Assembly: GCA_016791425.1 (NCBI GenBank)
Contig: JAEUMQ010000013.1
Span: 124,001 to 188,000 of the forward strand
Reading direction: 5' to 3'
Origin: Hyphomonadaceae bacterium
GTDB lineage: Bacteria; Pseudomonadota; Alphaproteobacteria; Caulobacterales; Aquidulcibacteraceae
DNA: 64,000 bases
Of this stretch, positions 27,407 to 35,420 are shown one piece after another. Both the position numbers and the translations under genes were made by a program. Positions within the stretch are counted from its first letter, which is position 1. Each line of letters starts with the position of its first letter. The notes beneath the pieces were generated by a model. That model did not search any database. It saw only the letters and a list, made by a program, of their open reading frames with translations, and was not told where the DNA came from.

Positions 27407-27935
27407 AGGGCCGGATCTTCCGCCGTCGGCGTCGCCGGACCTGGGCGGCGCGAGGCGGGCCCCTCCCTCTCGCGCGATGACGTCGATCATTGCCAATGGC
27501 GTGCGCATCATCGGCTCGCTCGAGGCGGACGGCGCCGAGGTCCAGATCGACGGCGAGATCGACGGCGATATCCGCGGCGGCTCGTTGACCATCGGCGACA
27601 CCGGCATGGTCAAGGGCAACATCATCTCCGAGGCGGTGCTGGTGAACGGCCGGGTCGAGGGCTCGCTCCGGGCCCGCAAGGTCCAGCTGGCGCGCAACGC
27701 CCATGTGCTGGGCGACATCGTCCACCAGAGCCTTTCGGTGGAGATGGGCGCGGTGTTCGAGGGGCAGTGCAAGTACCTGCAGGATCCGCTTCGCGATCAG
27801 AACCTCGGCGGAAATTCATCAAGCATTGACCGTTCAGGTTCAGACTCCCTCTCATCATCGTCACCGTTTGGAGTCGGATCAGGATCAGTCTTCGGAGAAC
27901 CTGGCCCGTCTCTCGTGACGGGTACGTCTGGTTAG
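27387..27935 (+). CDS. Bactofilin
   Basis: Cytoskeletal polymer-forming protein of 182 residues. The beta-helix core (about 33-125) shows the repeating pattern GVRIIGSLEADGAEVQIDGEI, GSLTIGDTGMVKG, VLVNGRVEGSLRA, with a basic N-terminal stretch and a disordered Ser/Gly-rich tail (GSDSLSSSSPFGVGSGS). Bactofilins assemble without nucleotide at the membrane and localise cell-wall enzymes. Overlap with the M23 gene implies stoichiometric co-expression; the pair should shape a localised peptidoglycan structure such as a stalk or bud. A strong terminator lies downstream. Confidence 0.95.
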   Translation: MFTSKGKGPDLPPSASPDLGGARRAPPSRAMTSIIANGVRIIGSLEADGAEVQIDGEIDGDIRGGSLTIGDTGMVKGNIISEAVLVNGRVEGSLRARKVQLARNAHVLGDIVHQSLSVEMGAVFEGQCKYLQDPLRDQNLGGNSSSIDRSGSDSLSSSSPFGVGSGSVFGEPGPSLVTGTSG

Positions 27936-28016
27936 CCATCTTTGAGTGTTTGGCCATTTGGCTGTTCGGCCCGTCGGTCTGGCCAAGTTGGTCTGGGTTT
28001 GGGTTTAAGTTCGACT

Positions 28017-28047
28017 GGGCCGGCGGCGACGCCGGCCCTTTTCTTTT
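28017..28047 (+). terminator. Rho-independent terminator after the bactofilin gene
   Basis: Perfect 8-bp GC stem gggccggc / gccggccc with a 6-nt loop (ggcgac), immediately followed by TTTTCTTTT (28039-28047). It is the clearest intrinsic terminator in the window and ends the M23-bactofilin operon. Confidence 0.88.
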
Positions 28048-28153
28048 GGCCGAGCCGGCGCCGGCGAGACCGTTCCTCTCCCGCCCTTAACTTTCCCTCT
28101 TAAAGCGGCACCCGGCCTGTGCTTCCTTGCGCCGGTCAAAAGGGGGGAAATTC

Positions 28154-28687
28154 ATGAAGCGGCTTGCGGCATCGATAGCGCTCCTGCTTGCGGCGTGCGC
28201 GCCAGCCGCGCGTCCCGCGGCCGACGCCGCGCCGCACGTCGTCGGCGGCGACGCAGTCGCGACCGGCCGCTACATCGCCCTCGTCGGCGGCTGCAACGAC
28301 TGCCACACGGCCTACTATCCTGACAGCAATGGCGAAACGCCCGAGGCCGAGTGGCTGAAGGGCAGCCCCATCGGCCATTACGGCCCCTGGGGCACGACCT
28401 ACCCCAGCAATCTGCGTCTGGTCGCCGCTTCGATGGACGAGGATCAATGGGTCGAGACGGTATCCACCGCGCGCTACCGGCCGCCGATGCCCTGGTACCT
28501 CCTGCATCAGTACAATCACGCCGATCTGCGCGCGCTCTACCAATACATTCGCCAGCTGCCCGGCGATCCGGGCGTCGCCATGCCGACGGCGCTGCCGCCC
28601 GCGCCGACGCCGCCGCCCACCGGTCCCTATTATGACTACACGCACGGCGGCCCGCCGCCGCCGGCCTCCGCGCCGCCCTCGCCGTGA
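28154..28687 (+). CDS. CxxCH-containing (cytochrome c-like) lipoprotein
   Basis: A 177-residue exported protein. The start at 28154 is favoured by an AAGGGGGGAAA upstream and gives a clean lipoprotein signal (MKRLAASIALLLAACAP, lipobox LAAC). It contains one haem c attachment motif, CNDCH in LVGGCNDCHTAYYPD, and a possible axial Met in RPPMPWYLL. The segment HADLRALYQYIRQLPG is typical of c-type cytochrome C-termini. The C-terminal ~40 residues are Pro-rich. It is predicted periplasmic and membrane-anchored, perhaps an electron carrier or subunit of a dehydrogenase. No partner dehydrogenase lies nearby. Confidence 0.8.
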   Translation: MKRLAASIALLLAACAPAARPAADAAPHVVGGDAVATGRYIALVGGCNDCHTAYYPDSNGETPEAEWLKGSPIGHYGPWGTTYPSNLRLVAASMDEDQWVETVSTARYRPPMPWYLLHQYNHADLRALYQYIRQLPGDPGVAMPTALPPAPTPPPTGPYYDYTHGGPPPPASAPPSP

Positions 28688-28700
28688 ACGGGCCTAACGC

Positions 28701-29829
28701 CTAGTCGATATCCGCGATGTCCTTCGTCTCGCCGCCGACGCGGGCGGCGAGCGAGGCAGCCATGAACTCGTCGAGGTCGCCGTCGAGCACGCCCTGCGTG
28801 TCGGAGGTCTCGACGCCCGTGCGCAGGTCTTTGACCATCTGATAGGGCTGCAGCACATAGGAGCGGATCTGCCGCCCCCAACCGATCTCGGTCTTGGTGT
28901 CCTCCAGCGCCTGCGCGGCCGCTTCGCGCTTCTGCAGCTCGGCCTCGTAGAGCCGTGCGCGAAGCATGTTCTCCGCGGTCGCGCGGTTCTTGTGCTGACT
29001 CCGCTCCGATTGGCAGGCCACCACAATGCCGCTCGGCATATGCGTCATCCGCACGGCGCTGTCGGTCTTGTTGATGTGCTGTCCGCCTGCGCCGGAGGCG
29101 CGGTACGTATCGACGCGCACATCGTTCCAATTGATCTCGATATTGATGGTTTCATCGACCACCGGATAGACCCACGCCGAGGCGAAGCTCGTATGACGCC
29201 GCGCATTTGAATCGAACGGCGAGATGCGCACCAGCCGATGCACGCCCGCCTCGGTCTTGAGCCAGCCATAGGCGTTCTCGCCCTTGATCAGCAGCGTCGC
29301 GGACTTGATGCCGGCGGTGTCGCCGTCCTGATGCTCGAGTTCCTCCACCGCATACCCGTGCGCGTTCGCCCAGCGCGCATACATGCGCAACAGCATCGAC
29401 GCCCAGTCCTGGCTTTCCGTGCCCCCGGCGCCGGAATTGATTTCCACGTAACAATCGTTGCCGTCCGCTTCGCCCGAGAGCAGCGCTTCGAGCTCGGCCT
29501 TGGACGCGCGCTGCTCGGTCGCGTCGAGCGACTTCTTCACTTCGTCGAGGAGCGATGTGTCGCCTTCTATATCCGCGAGCTCGGCGAGCTCCAGCGCTTC
29601 GGCGCGCTCCTTGGTGAGCGTCTCGATCGCCTCCACGCCGCGCGCCAGCTTGTTGCGCTCGCGCATGAGGGCTTGCGCCTTCTGCGAGTCGTTCCAGAAG
29701 GCGGGATCCTCGGTCCGTGCGTTCAGCTCATCGAGCCTGCGGATGGCGCGATCCCAGTCAAAGACGCCTCCGCAGCAGGGAGACGCTGGTCTCGATCTTG
29801 TCGGCGAGCGCTTGAATGTCCGGGCGCAT
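28701..29829 (-). CDS. prfB: Peptide chain release factor 2 (programmed +1 frameshift)
   Basis: Release factor recognising UGA and UAA, about 375 residues after frameshifting. The first 23 codons ([20 protein letters not shown] onward) end at an in-frame UGA at 29758-29760; a +1 shift continues at GAC (29757-29759) into [13 protein letters not shown]. The catalytic GGQ is in [16 protein letters not shown] and the stop-recognition tripeptide SPF is in [13 protein letters not shown]. It should be annotated as one joined CDS, not two ORFs. The start ATG at 29829 is preceded by GAGAGG. The gene is autoregulated: low RF2 promotes frameshifting. Confidence 0.95.
29757..29772 (-). promoter_or_regulatory. 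prfB +1 programmed frameshift site
   Basis: On the minus strand the sequence reads GGAGG-CGT-CTT-TGA-C: an internal Shine-Dalgarno (29767-29771), three bases, the slippery Leu codon CTT, then the in-frame UGA followed by C. This is the same arrangement and spacing as the classical E. coli prfB recoding site. Ribosomes slip +1 on CTTT when RF2 is scarce. Confidence 0.95.
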
Positions 29830-29857
29830 GGGAATCCTCTCTCGAAATGTGAGCGCG

Positions 29858-31138
29858 TTAGATATGGGCAGTTTCGCCGCGGCGCCAGCGGCCCAGCCCG
29901 TAAAGCGCCCAGCCGAAGACGACAAAACCGGCAAGGAAAAGCCAGGCGTCCGGCTTGGCCTGCGCCGCCGCCCACATGCAGAGCGCAGCCGCCGCGAACG
30001 GCGAGACCAGACCGATCGCCGTCTTGCCGATCCCGCGCAGCTTCCAGAGCGCGCCAATAGAAATGGCGTAGACCGACACCCGCGCCAGCGCGCTGATGAT
30101 CGCGAGCCAGACAAAGCCGCCGGAGAGCGCCAGCGCCCCCGCGATCAGTCCAAGCGCCAGGATCGAGTTCGCCGGCGTCCCAAAGCGCGCGCTCACCTGC
30201 CCGAACCAGGCCGGCAGCAACTTCTGTTCGGCGAGCGCGAACGAAAGCCGCGGCACCGCGAGCGTGGCGGCGAGAAGATTGGCCCCGATCGAGACGATCG
30301 CCGCGATGGTGATCGCCGCAGCCGCGCTCGGACCGCCGAGCGCTCGGGCCGCCGCTTCCAGCGGCGCCCCCTCCGGCCTCTCGCCCTGCATCGTGGCGAC
30401 ATAGGCGAGCTGCAACAGAAAATAGAGCAGCCCCATGCCGGCGATCGCCGCCAGCAGCGATCCGGGCACGGAGCGTTTCGCGTCCTTGGTTTCGCCGGCT
30501 GTCAGCGTGGCGTTCTCAAAGCCGGTGAACGCATAGATGATAAGGAGCCCGACACCGCCCACCGCCTCGAAGCTCGGCAACGCAGCGGGGGAGGGCAGCG
30601 CGTCAAGATGCGCGGCGACGCCCCATATCGCTAGAATTGCAAGCGGCGCGATCTTGATGACCGTGCCGACCGTCAGCGCGCCGACGGTCAGCTTCACGCC
30701 GGCGACATTGGCGCCGACCAGAAGCACGAAAGCCAGGACGATGAGCGCCATCCGCGTCGCGCCTTGATCGACGCCGGCCGCGAACACCGCAAGATAAGTC
30801 AGGAAGGCGTTGGTGTTCGCTGCGATCGATCCGACGCGCGCGAGATAGGCGAGCCAGCCGGTCTGGAAGCCGGCGAGCGGCCCGAAAGCGGCGTTGGCGT
30901 AGACCACCGGACCGCCTGCCGCATCGAAGCGGCTCGCTAATTCGAAGAACACGAACGCGAGGCTGACGAACAACAGCCCGAAGATCGGGAAGAGGTACGG
31001 CGAGAAATCGCCCGCGCCCTCATAGACCGCCTGCGGCAACGCGAAGATGCCGGCGCCGACGATCCCGTTGATCGAGATGATCGCCGCGCCCCAGACGCCG
31101 ATATCCCGCTTAAGAACAATATCCTTGGGCGGCGCCAT
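29858..31138 (-). CDS. APC-family amino acid permease
   Basis: Inner-membrane secondary transporter of 426 residues with about 11-12 predicted helices. The N-terminal helix 1 contains the hallmark unwound substrate-binding segment [15 protein letters not shown]. Others are [18 protein letters not shown] in helix 6 and [18 protein letters not shown]. It belongs to the amino acid-polyamine-organocation superfamily; the substrate is not predictable. It lies between PBP1A and prfB on the same strand, 28 bp from prfB, with no obvious functional link. Confidence 0.88.
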   Translation of the reverse strand: MAPPKDIVLKRDIGVWGAAIISINGIVGAGIFALPQAVYEGAGDFSPYLFPIFGLLFVSLAFVFFELASRFDAAGGPVVYANAAFGPLAGFQTGWLAYLARVGSIAANTNAFLTYLAVFAAGVDQGATRMALIVLAFVLLVGANVAGVKLTVGALTVGTVIKIAPLAILAIWGVAAHLDALPSPAALPSFEAVGGVGLLIIYAFTGFENATLTAGETKDAKRSVPGSLLAAIAGMGLLYFLLQLAYVATMQGERPEGAPLEAAARALGGPSAAAAITIAAIVSIGANLLAATLAVPRLSFALAEQKLLPAWFGQVSARFGTPANSILALGLIAGALALSGGFVWLAIISALARVSVYAISIGALWKLRGIGKTAIGLVSPFAAAALCMWAAAQAKPDAWLFLAGFVVFGWALYGLGRWRRGETAHI

Positions 31139-31150
31139 CGCCGCGGCCGC

Positions 31151-33622
31151 TCAATAGAGCCCGCTCAGCGCCTCTTCCGGCCCCTGCTCGCGTTGCTGCT
31201 GCTGCGCGGAGGCCGCGACCCGCTCGTCGGCCGCCTGGATGCCCTCGCTCAAGCCGCGGAAGACGCGCGGATCGATCGGCTCGGTGCCGCCGAAGATGAA
31301 GGGCGAGGAGACCGCGTTCTCCGTCGGCTCGGTGCCGGGCTTGAACGCCTCCATGATCGTCGAGGTGGTGTTGGGGCCGGGCAGAAGCCCGGTCATCGCG
31401 TCGATGCGCACGAGCCGCACGCCGGCGGGAATCCGGAACGGCGTGGCCGGCTCCCCGCGCAGCGCGCCCTCCATGAAGTCGCGGAAGATCGGCGCCGAGA
31501 TGCGCCCGCCGGTCTCGCCCTCGCCCATGTCGCGCGGCTGGTCGAAGCCCACCCACACGCCGGCCACCAGGTCCGGCGAATAGCCGACGAACCACGCGTC
31601 GCGGTAATCGTTGGTGGTGCCGGTCTTGCCGCCGAGCGGCCGGTTGAGGCTCGCCACCACCGTGGCTGTGCCGCGCTGCACGACGCCTTCGCTCATCGAC
31701 ACGATCTGGTAGGCCGTGATCGGATCGAGCACTTGTTCGCGCGTATCGGGCAATTGCGGCGCCGAGCCGCGGCCGCGGAAGGGCCCGCGGCAGCCTTCGC
31801 ACGGCCGCTGGTCTGCATGATAGACCGTCGTGCCGTCGCGGTTCTGCACCCGGTCGATGAGCACCGGGCTCACCTTCTTACCGCCGTTCACGAATTGCGC
31901 GTAGGCGGTGGTGAGCCTGAGCGGCGATGTTTCCCCCGATCCGAGCGCGAGCGCGAACACCGCCTGCGCGGGCTTGGCGAAGACGCCGAGCCGCTCCCCG
32001 TATTGCGCGACGCGCTCCACGCCCATCTCGTAGGCGACGCGCGCCGTCATCGCGTTGCGCGATTGCTCGAGGCCGCGCCGGAGCGTCGTCGGCCCGTAGA
32101 ATTCGCGCGTGTAATTCTCCGGCGACCACATCGAGCCGTCGCCCGCTTCGATCGAGAGAGGTCCGTCTTCGATGAGCGTCGCCGGCGTGACGCCGAAATC
32201 GAGCGCCGCGGCATAGACGATCGGCTTGAACGCCGAGCCCGGCTGCCTGAGCGCCTGCGTCGCGCGATTGTACCCGGCGTTGGTGAAGTCATAGCCGCCG
32301 ACCATCGCCAGCACGCGGCCGGTGTGCGGATCGAGCGCCACGAGCGCGCCCTGAACTTGCGGCGTCTGCTTGAGCGCGAAGCGCCCGCCGTCGCCGGGCA
32401 GCACATAGATGATCGAGCCGGCGCGCAGCGCCCGCTCCCGGCTGCCCCGCGCGCCGGACGCGGCCCACTGCGCATCTTCGCTCGTCAGCCGCCCGGTCGC
32501 GCCGGCCTCGGTGGTGAACCGCACGCTCCCTTGCGTGGCGGTGACCATCGCCCGATGCCATCCGGTGAGCGCCGGCGCCGCGCGCGCATTGCGCAATTGC
32601 GCCTGCACATCGCCGTTGGCGTCGCCCTGATCGATCGGCCCGCGATAATTGTGCCGCCGGTCGTATTGTTCGAGGCCGCGCCGCAGCGCCCGCACCGCGA
32701 CGAGCTGCAGCCGCGTATCGAGCGTTGTCCGGATGGAGAAGCCTTCTTCGTAGAGTTCCTTCTCGCCGAACTGCTCGAGCGCGCGACGGCGCACTTCCTC
32801 CACGAATTGCGAAGAGGCGATGTAGGTCTCGCCCGCGAGCCTGTTGCGCGCTGTGAGCGGCTCCGCGCGCGCGGCCTGCTCTTCCTCGCGCGTGATGTAG
32901 CCGTCTTCGGCCATGCGGCCGAGCACGTAATTCCGCCGCGTGATCGCCGCCTCGCGGCGTTGCACCGGATCGTAGTTCGACGGCGCCTTCGGCAGCGCCG
33001 CCAGGAACGCCATCTCGCTGATCGTGAGTTCGTCGAGCGACTTGTCGAAATAATTCAGCGCCGCGGAAGCCACGCCATAGGCGCGCCGCCCGAGATAGAT
33101 CTCGTTGAGATAGAGTTCGAGGATGCGGTTCTTGTCCAGCGCCTGCTCGATGCGCGTGGCGAGGAACGCTTCGCGGATCTTGCGATAGAGGCTGCGCTCG
33201 CGGCCGGTGAGCATGTTGCCCGCGACCTGCTGCGTGATCGTGGAGGCGCCCTGCAGGCGCTTGCCGGTGACGACATTGACGACGTTCGTCATCATCGCGC
33301 GCGCCACGCCGCGGGCGTCCACGCCGCTATGGTGGTAGAAGTTCTGGTCCTCCGCCGCGACGAAGGCGTGCTGCAGCCGCTCGGGGATCGCCGAGATCGG
33401 AACGAACATGCGGTGCTCGTTGGCGAACTCCGCCACCAGCGCGCCGTCGCCGGCGTGCACCCGCGTCGTGATCGGCGGCTTGTATTCCCTGAGTGCGCCG
33501 TAATCCGGCACCGTTCGCAGCGCCGCGAACAGGAAACCGACCACGCCCAACACCGCCAGACCCGCAAGCATGGCGACGCCGAGGATGATCTGCCTCGGCC
33601 CTATTTCGATGTCTCGGAACAT
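31151..33622 (-). CDS. mrcA: Penicillin-binding protein 1A (bifunctional)
   Basis: Class A PBP polymerising and cross-linking peptidoglycan, 823 residues. An N-terminal membrane anchor (LGVAMLAGLAVLGVVGFLFAAL) precedes the GT51 transglycosylase domain with AAEDQNFYHHSGVD, QGASTITQQVAGNML and NEIYLGRRAYGVASA. An OB-like insert is followed by the transpeptidase domain with SxxK in QPGSAFKPIVYA, SxN in QSRNAMT and KTGT in GKTGTTNDYRDAW. Both active sites are intact. It lies downstream of amiC in the same direction, a classical envelope pairing. Confidence 0.95.
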   Translation of the reverse strand: MFRDIEIGPRQIILGVAMLAGLAVLGVVGFLFAALRTVPDYGALREYKPPITTRVHAGDGALVAEFANEHRMFVPISAIPERLQHAFVAAEDQNFYHHSGVDARGVARAMMTNVVNVVTGKRLQGASTITQQVAGNMLTGRERSLYRKIREAFLATRIEQALDKNRILELYLNEIYLGRRAYGVASAALNYFDKSLDELTISEMAFLAALPKAPSNYDPVQRREAAITRRNYVLGRMAEDGYITREEEQAARAEPLTARNRLAGETYIASSQFVEEVRRRALEQFGEKELYEEGFSIRTTLDTRLQLVAVRALRRGLEQYDRRHNYRGPIDQGDANGDVQAQLRNARAAPALTGWHRAMVTATQGSVRFTTEAGATGRLTSEDAQWAASGARGSRERALRAGSIIYVLPGDGGRFALKQTPQVQGALVALDPHTGRVLAMVGGYDFTNAGYNRATQALRQPGSAFKPIVYAAALDFGVTPATLIEDGPLSIEAGDGSMWSPENYTREFYGPTTLRRGLEQSRNAMTARVAYEMGVERVAQYGERLGVFAKPAQAVFALALGSGETSPLRLTTAYAQFVNGGKKVSPVLIDRVQNRDGTTVYHADQRPCEGCRGPFRGRGSAPQLPDTREQVLDPITAYQIVSMSEGVVQRGTATVVASLNRPLGGKTGTTNDYRDAWFVGYSPDLVAGVWVGFDQPRDMGEGETGGRISAPIFRDFMEGALRGEPATPFRIPAGVRLVRIDAMTGLLPGPNTTSTIMEAFKPGTEPTENAVSSPFIFGGTEPIDPRVFRGLSEGIQAADERVAASAQQQQREQGPEEALSGLY

Positions 33623-33698
33623 GCCCGCTGCGTCCGTTGGTGTTGCGGCGTCAATATGACGTTTCGCGACCTGAAAGCCACAGGAACGCGCACTTTGT

Positions 33699-34889
33699 TC
33701 AAGACCCGGCCATCAAGCGCGGCCGCGCGAAATGCGCATCCACCGCGTCCGCGAGCGCCTCGGTCAAGCGGGCCTGGGCCGCCGGGTCGATAAGGCGGGC
33801 CTCATCCTGCGCCTGGGTCAGGAACCCCATTTCCACAAGCACCGCCGGCACGTCCGGGGCAAGGAGCACGAAAAACCCGGCATTGCGGGGCGTCCGGTGC
33901 AAAATCGGCGCGCCCGCCGCAGCGAACGCGTCAAGAACCAGACGCGCGAACTCCGCCGACCGGCTGGTGGTTTCCCGCTGCGTGAGATCGAGCAGAATGT
34001 TTTCCACACCCCCCGTCGCCGGGGCGCCCACATCGACGCGCCAGTCCTGCCCGTCCATCAGCCGCCGCGAGCGCTGCTCGCCGCTTTGCGAGAGCATATA
34101 GACCGCCGCGCCCTTGGCCGAGGAGCCCGGCGCCGAATCGGCATGCAGCGAGACGAAGAGCTCCGCGCCGCGCTCGCGCGCGAACCGGACCCGGTCGGCG
34201 AGCTCGATGAAGGCGTCCCCCTCGCGGGTGAGCGCCACCTCGTAGCCGCGCGCCTCCAGCGCGTCCCGGAGCTTGAGCGCGGCGGCGAGATTGACGTCCT
34301 TCTCCCGTGTGCCGCCATGGCTGATCGCGCCGGGGTCGCGTCCGCCATGCCCAGCGTCCACCACGACCACGCGGCGCCCGCCGCTTGCGCGGCTCGGGGG
34401 CGCGGCAGGAGCGGGCGCGGGCTCAGGCGCGGTGAGCTGCACTGGCCGGACCGCAGGCGCAGCCGGCGCCTCGGCCGCCGCCGTCGATGCCAGCTCGAAC
34501 ACGAGCCGGCCGCCGCCCTGCTCGGCCCGCGCTGCGACCAGGCGCGCTGGGCCGGAGAGATCGAGCACCAGCCGCGCCGCCCCATCGGGACGGTTGGCGA
34601 ACCGGTAGCGGTGCGCGACGCCCGCGCCGCGTCCCTGCCCCTGCAGGCCGTCCCAACGCGCGTTCGGGATATCGACGACAAACCGGTCGGGCCCCGCGAG
34701 GAAAAAGGTCCGCGGCCGTGCGCCGGGCGCGACCGTCACCGCGACCCGGGTATGTCCACCCTCTGCACGCACCTCGCTTACCCGCGCGCCCGGTCCGTCC
34801 GCGCCGGCCATGGGCGCGCCAAGCAGCGTGAGCGCGAGCGCCAGGCTCCCTAAGAAGGGCGCCGGCCGGAATGGGCGGGACGACAGCAT
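33699..34889 (-). CDS. amiC: N-acetylmuramoyl-L-alanine amidase, AmiC-like, with AMIN domain
   Basis: Periplasmic amidase of 396 residues cleaving the peptide from MurNAc to split daughter cells. An N-terminal signal peptide (LGSLALALTLLGAPMAGADG) is followed by an AMIN domain (about 35-135, localisation to the septum), a Pro/Ala linker and an Amidase_3 domain. Zinc and catalytic residues: His in VVDAGHGGRDPG, Glu in TREKDVNL, His in FVSLHADS, and Glu in VLVEMGFLT. All are intact. It is 76 bp upstream of the PBP1A gene. Confidence 0.93.
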   Translation of the reverse strand: MLSSRPFRPAPFLGSLALALTLLGAPMAGADGPGARVSEVRAEGGHTRVAVTVAPGARPRTFFLAGPDRFVVDIPNARWDGLQGQGRGAGVAHRYRFANRPDGAARLVLDLSGPARLVAARAEQGGGRLVFELASTAAAEAPAAPAVRPVQLTAPEPAPAPAAPPSRASGGRRVVVVDAGHGGRDPGAISHGGTREKDVNLAAALKLRDALEARGYEVALTREGDAFIELADRVRFARERGAELFVSLHADSAPGSSAKGAAVYMLSQSGEQRSRRLMDGQDWRVDVGAPATGGVENILLDLTQRETTSRSAEFARLVLDAFAAAGAPILHRTPRNAGFFVLLAPDVPAVLVEMGFLTQAQDEARLIDPAAQARLTEALADAVDAHFARPRLMAGS

Positions 34890-35420
34890 TCTTGCGCCGT
34901 CATCTCTAACCCCTCGAATTTGCCATCCGATTTATAGAATTGGTTTATTTATCTTATGGTTACGTAAAGACGCGGTCGGCTTAACCACCCTTCAGCGGTG
35001 TTTGACGCCAGCTTAACCGGGCGCTTCCCTTCGCCGCCGACTTCGGTCTAAGGTGGCCCCAATCGGCCGACGCGCCCCACGCCCACGTCTCGCAAAGTCA
35101 GGGCGGACGGCGCGCGCGAGCCGCCCCTGTTAGCGTGGACCCGCACGGAAGACGCCGCTGGCGCTCATAACGCGCTGTTTTCGGCCCCCGCCGCCCGTCC
35201 GCGCCCAGGACCTCATCCGCCGCCCACCAGCGGCCTCTCCCGGAGTAAGGCATGCGCCGCTCTGCAATCGTTCGCCCACAGGAGTCGCCTTCGGCGCCGC
35301 CCCGGGCGACTTTTGCCGCGGCTCGGCCAGCCCCCCATTGCCGCAGCCTCCAGGGCCCGCGCCAAACCCCATTCGGGGACGCGCATCAGGCCCCGCCGGC
35401 TCGCGCCCACGGAGCCCATT
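34890..35420 (+). promoter_or_regulatory. Gene-free stretch: divergent amiC/RNase E region and long rne leader
   Basis: No gene of convincing coding character is seen. The amiC-proximal end (34925-34985) is AT-rich for this genome, with TTATTTATCTTATGG and the palindrome TTACGTAA, and is the likely promoter zone for both directions. The remaining ~430 bases are GC-rich. An unusually long leader fits RNase E mRNAs, which are autoregulated through their 5' UTR in enterobacteria. I cannot define a structure by eye. Confidence 0.45.

Noticed and set aside
26114..27772. 552-codon frame antisense to the M23-bactofilin pair
   Set aside because: Both plus-strand genes are well supported; the antisense product shows no domain.
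29761..30114. Separate small gene upstream of prfB
   Set aside because: Its end is the first 23 codons of RF2 joined through the frameshift site; the rest of that frame lies within the neighbouring permease gene.
31193..33793. Very long open frame antisense to the PBP1A gene (866 codons)
   Set aside because: It mirrors a confirmed gene with all catalytic motifs; its product is Arg/His/Leu-rich low-complexity typical of antisense frames in GC-rich DNA.
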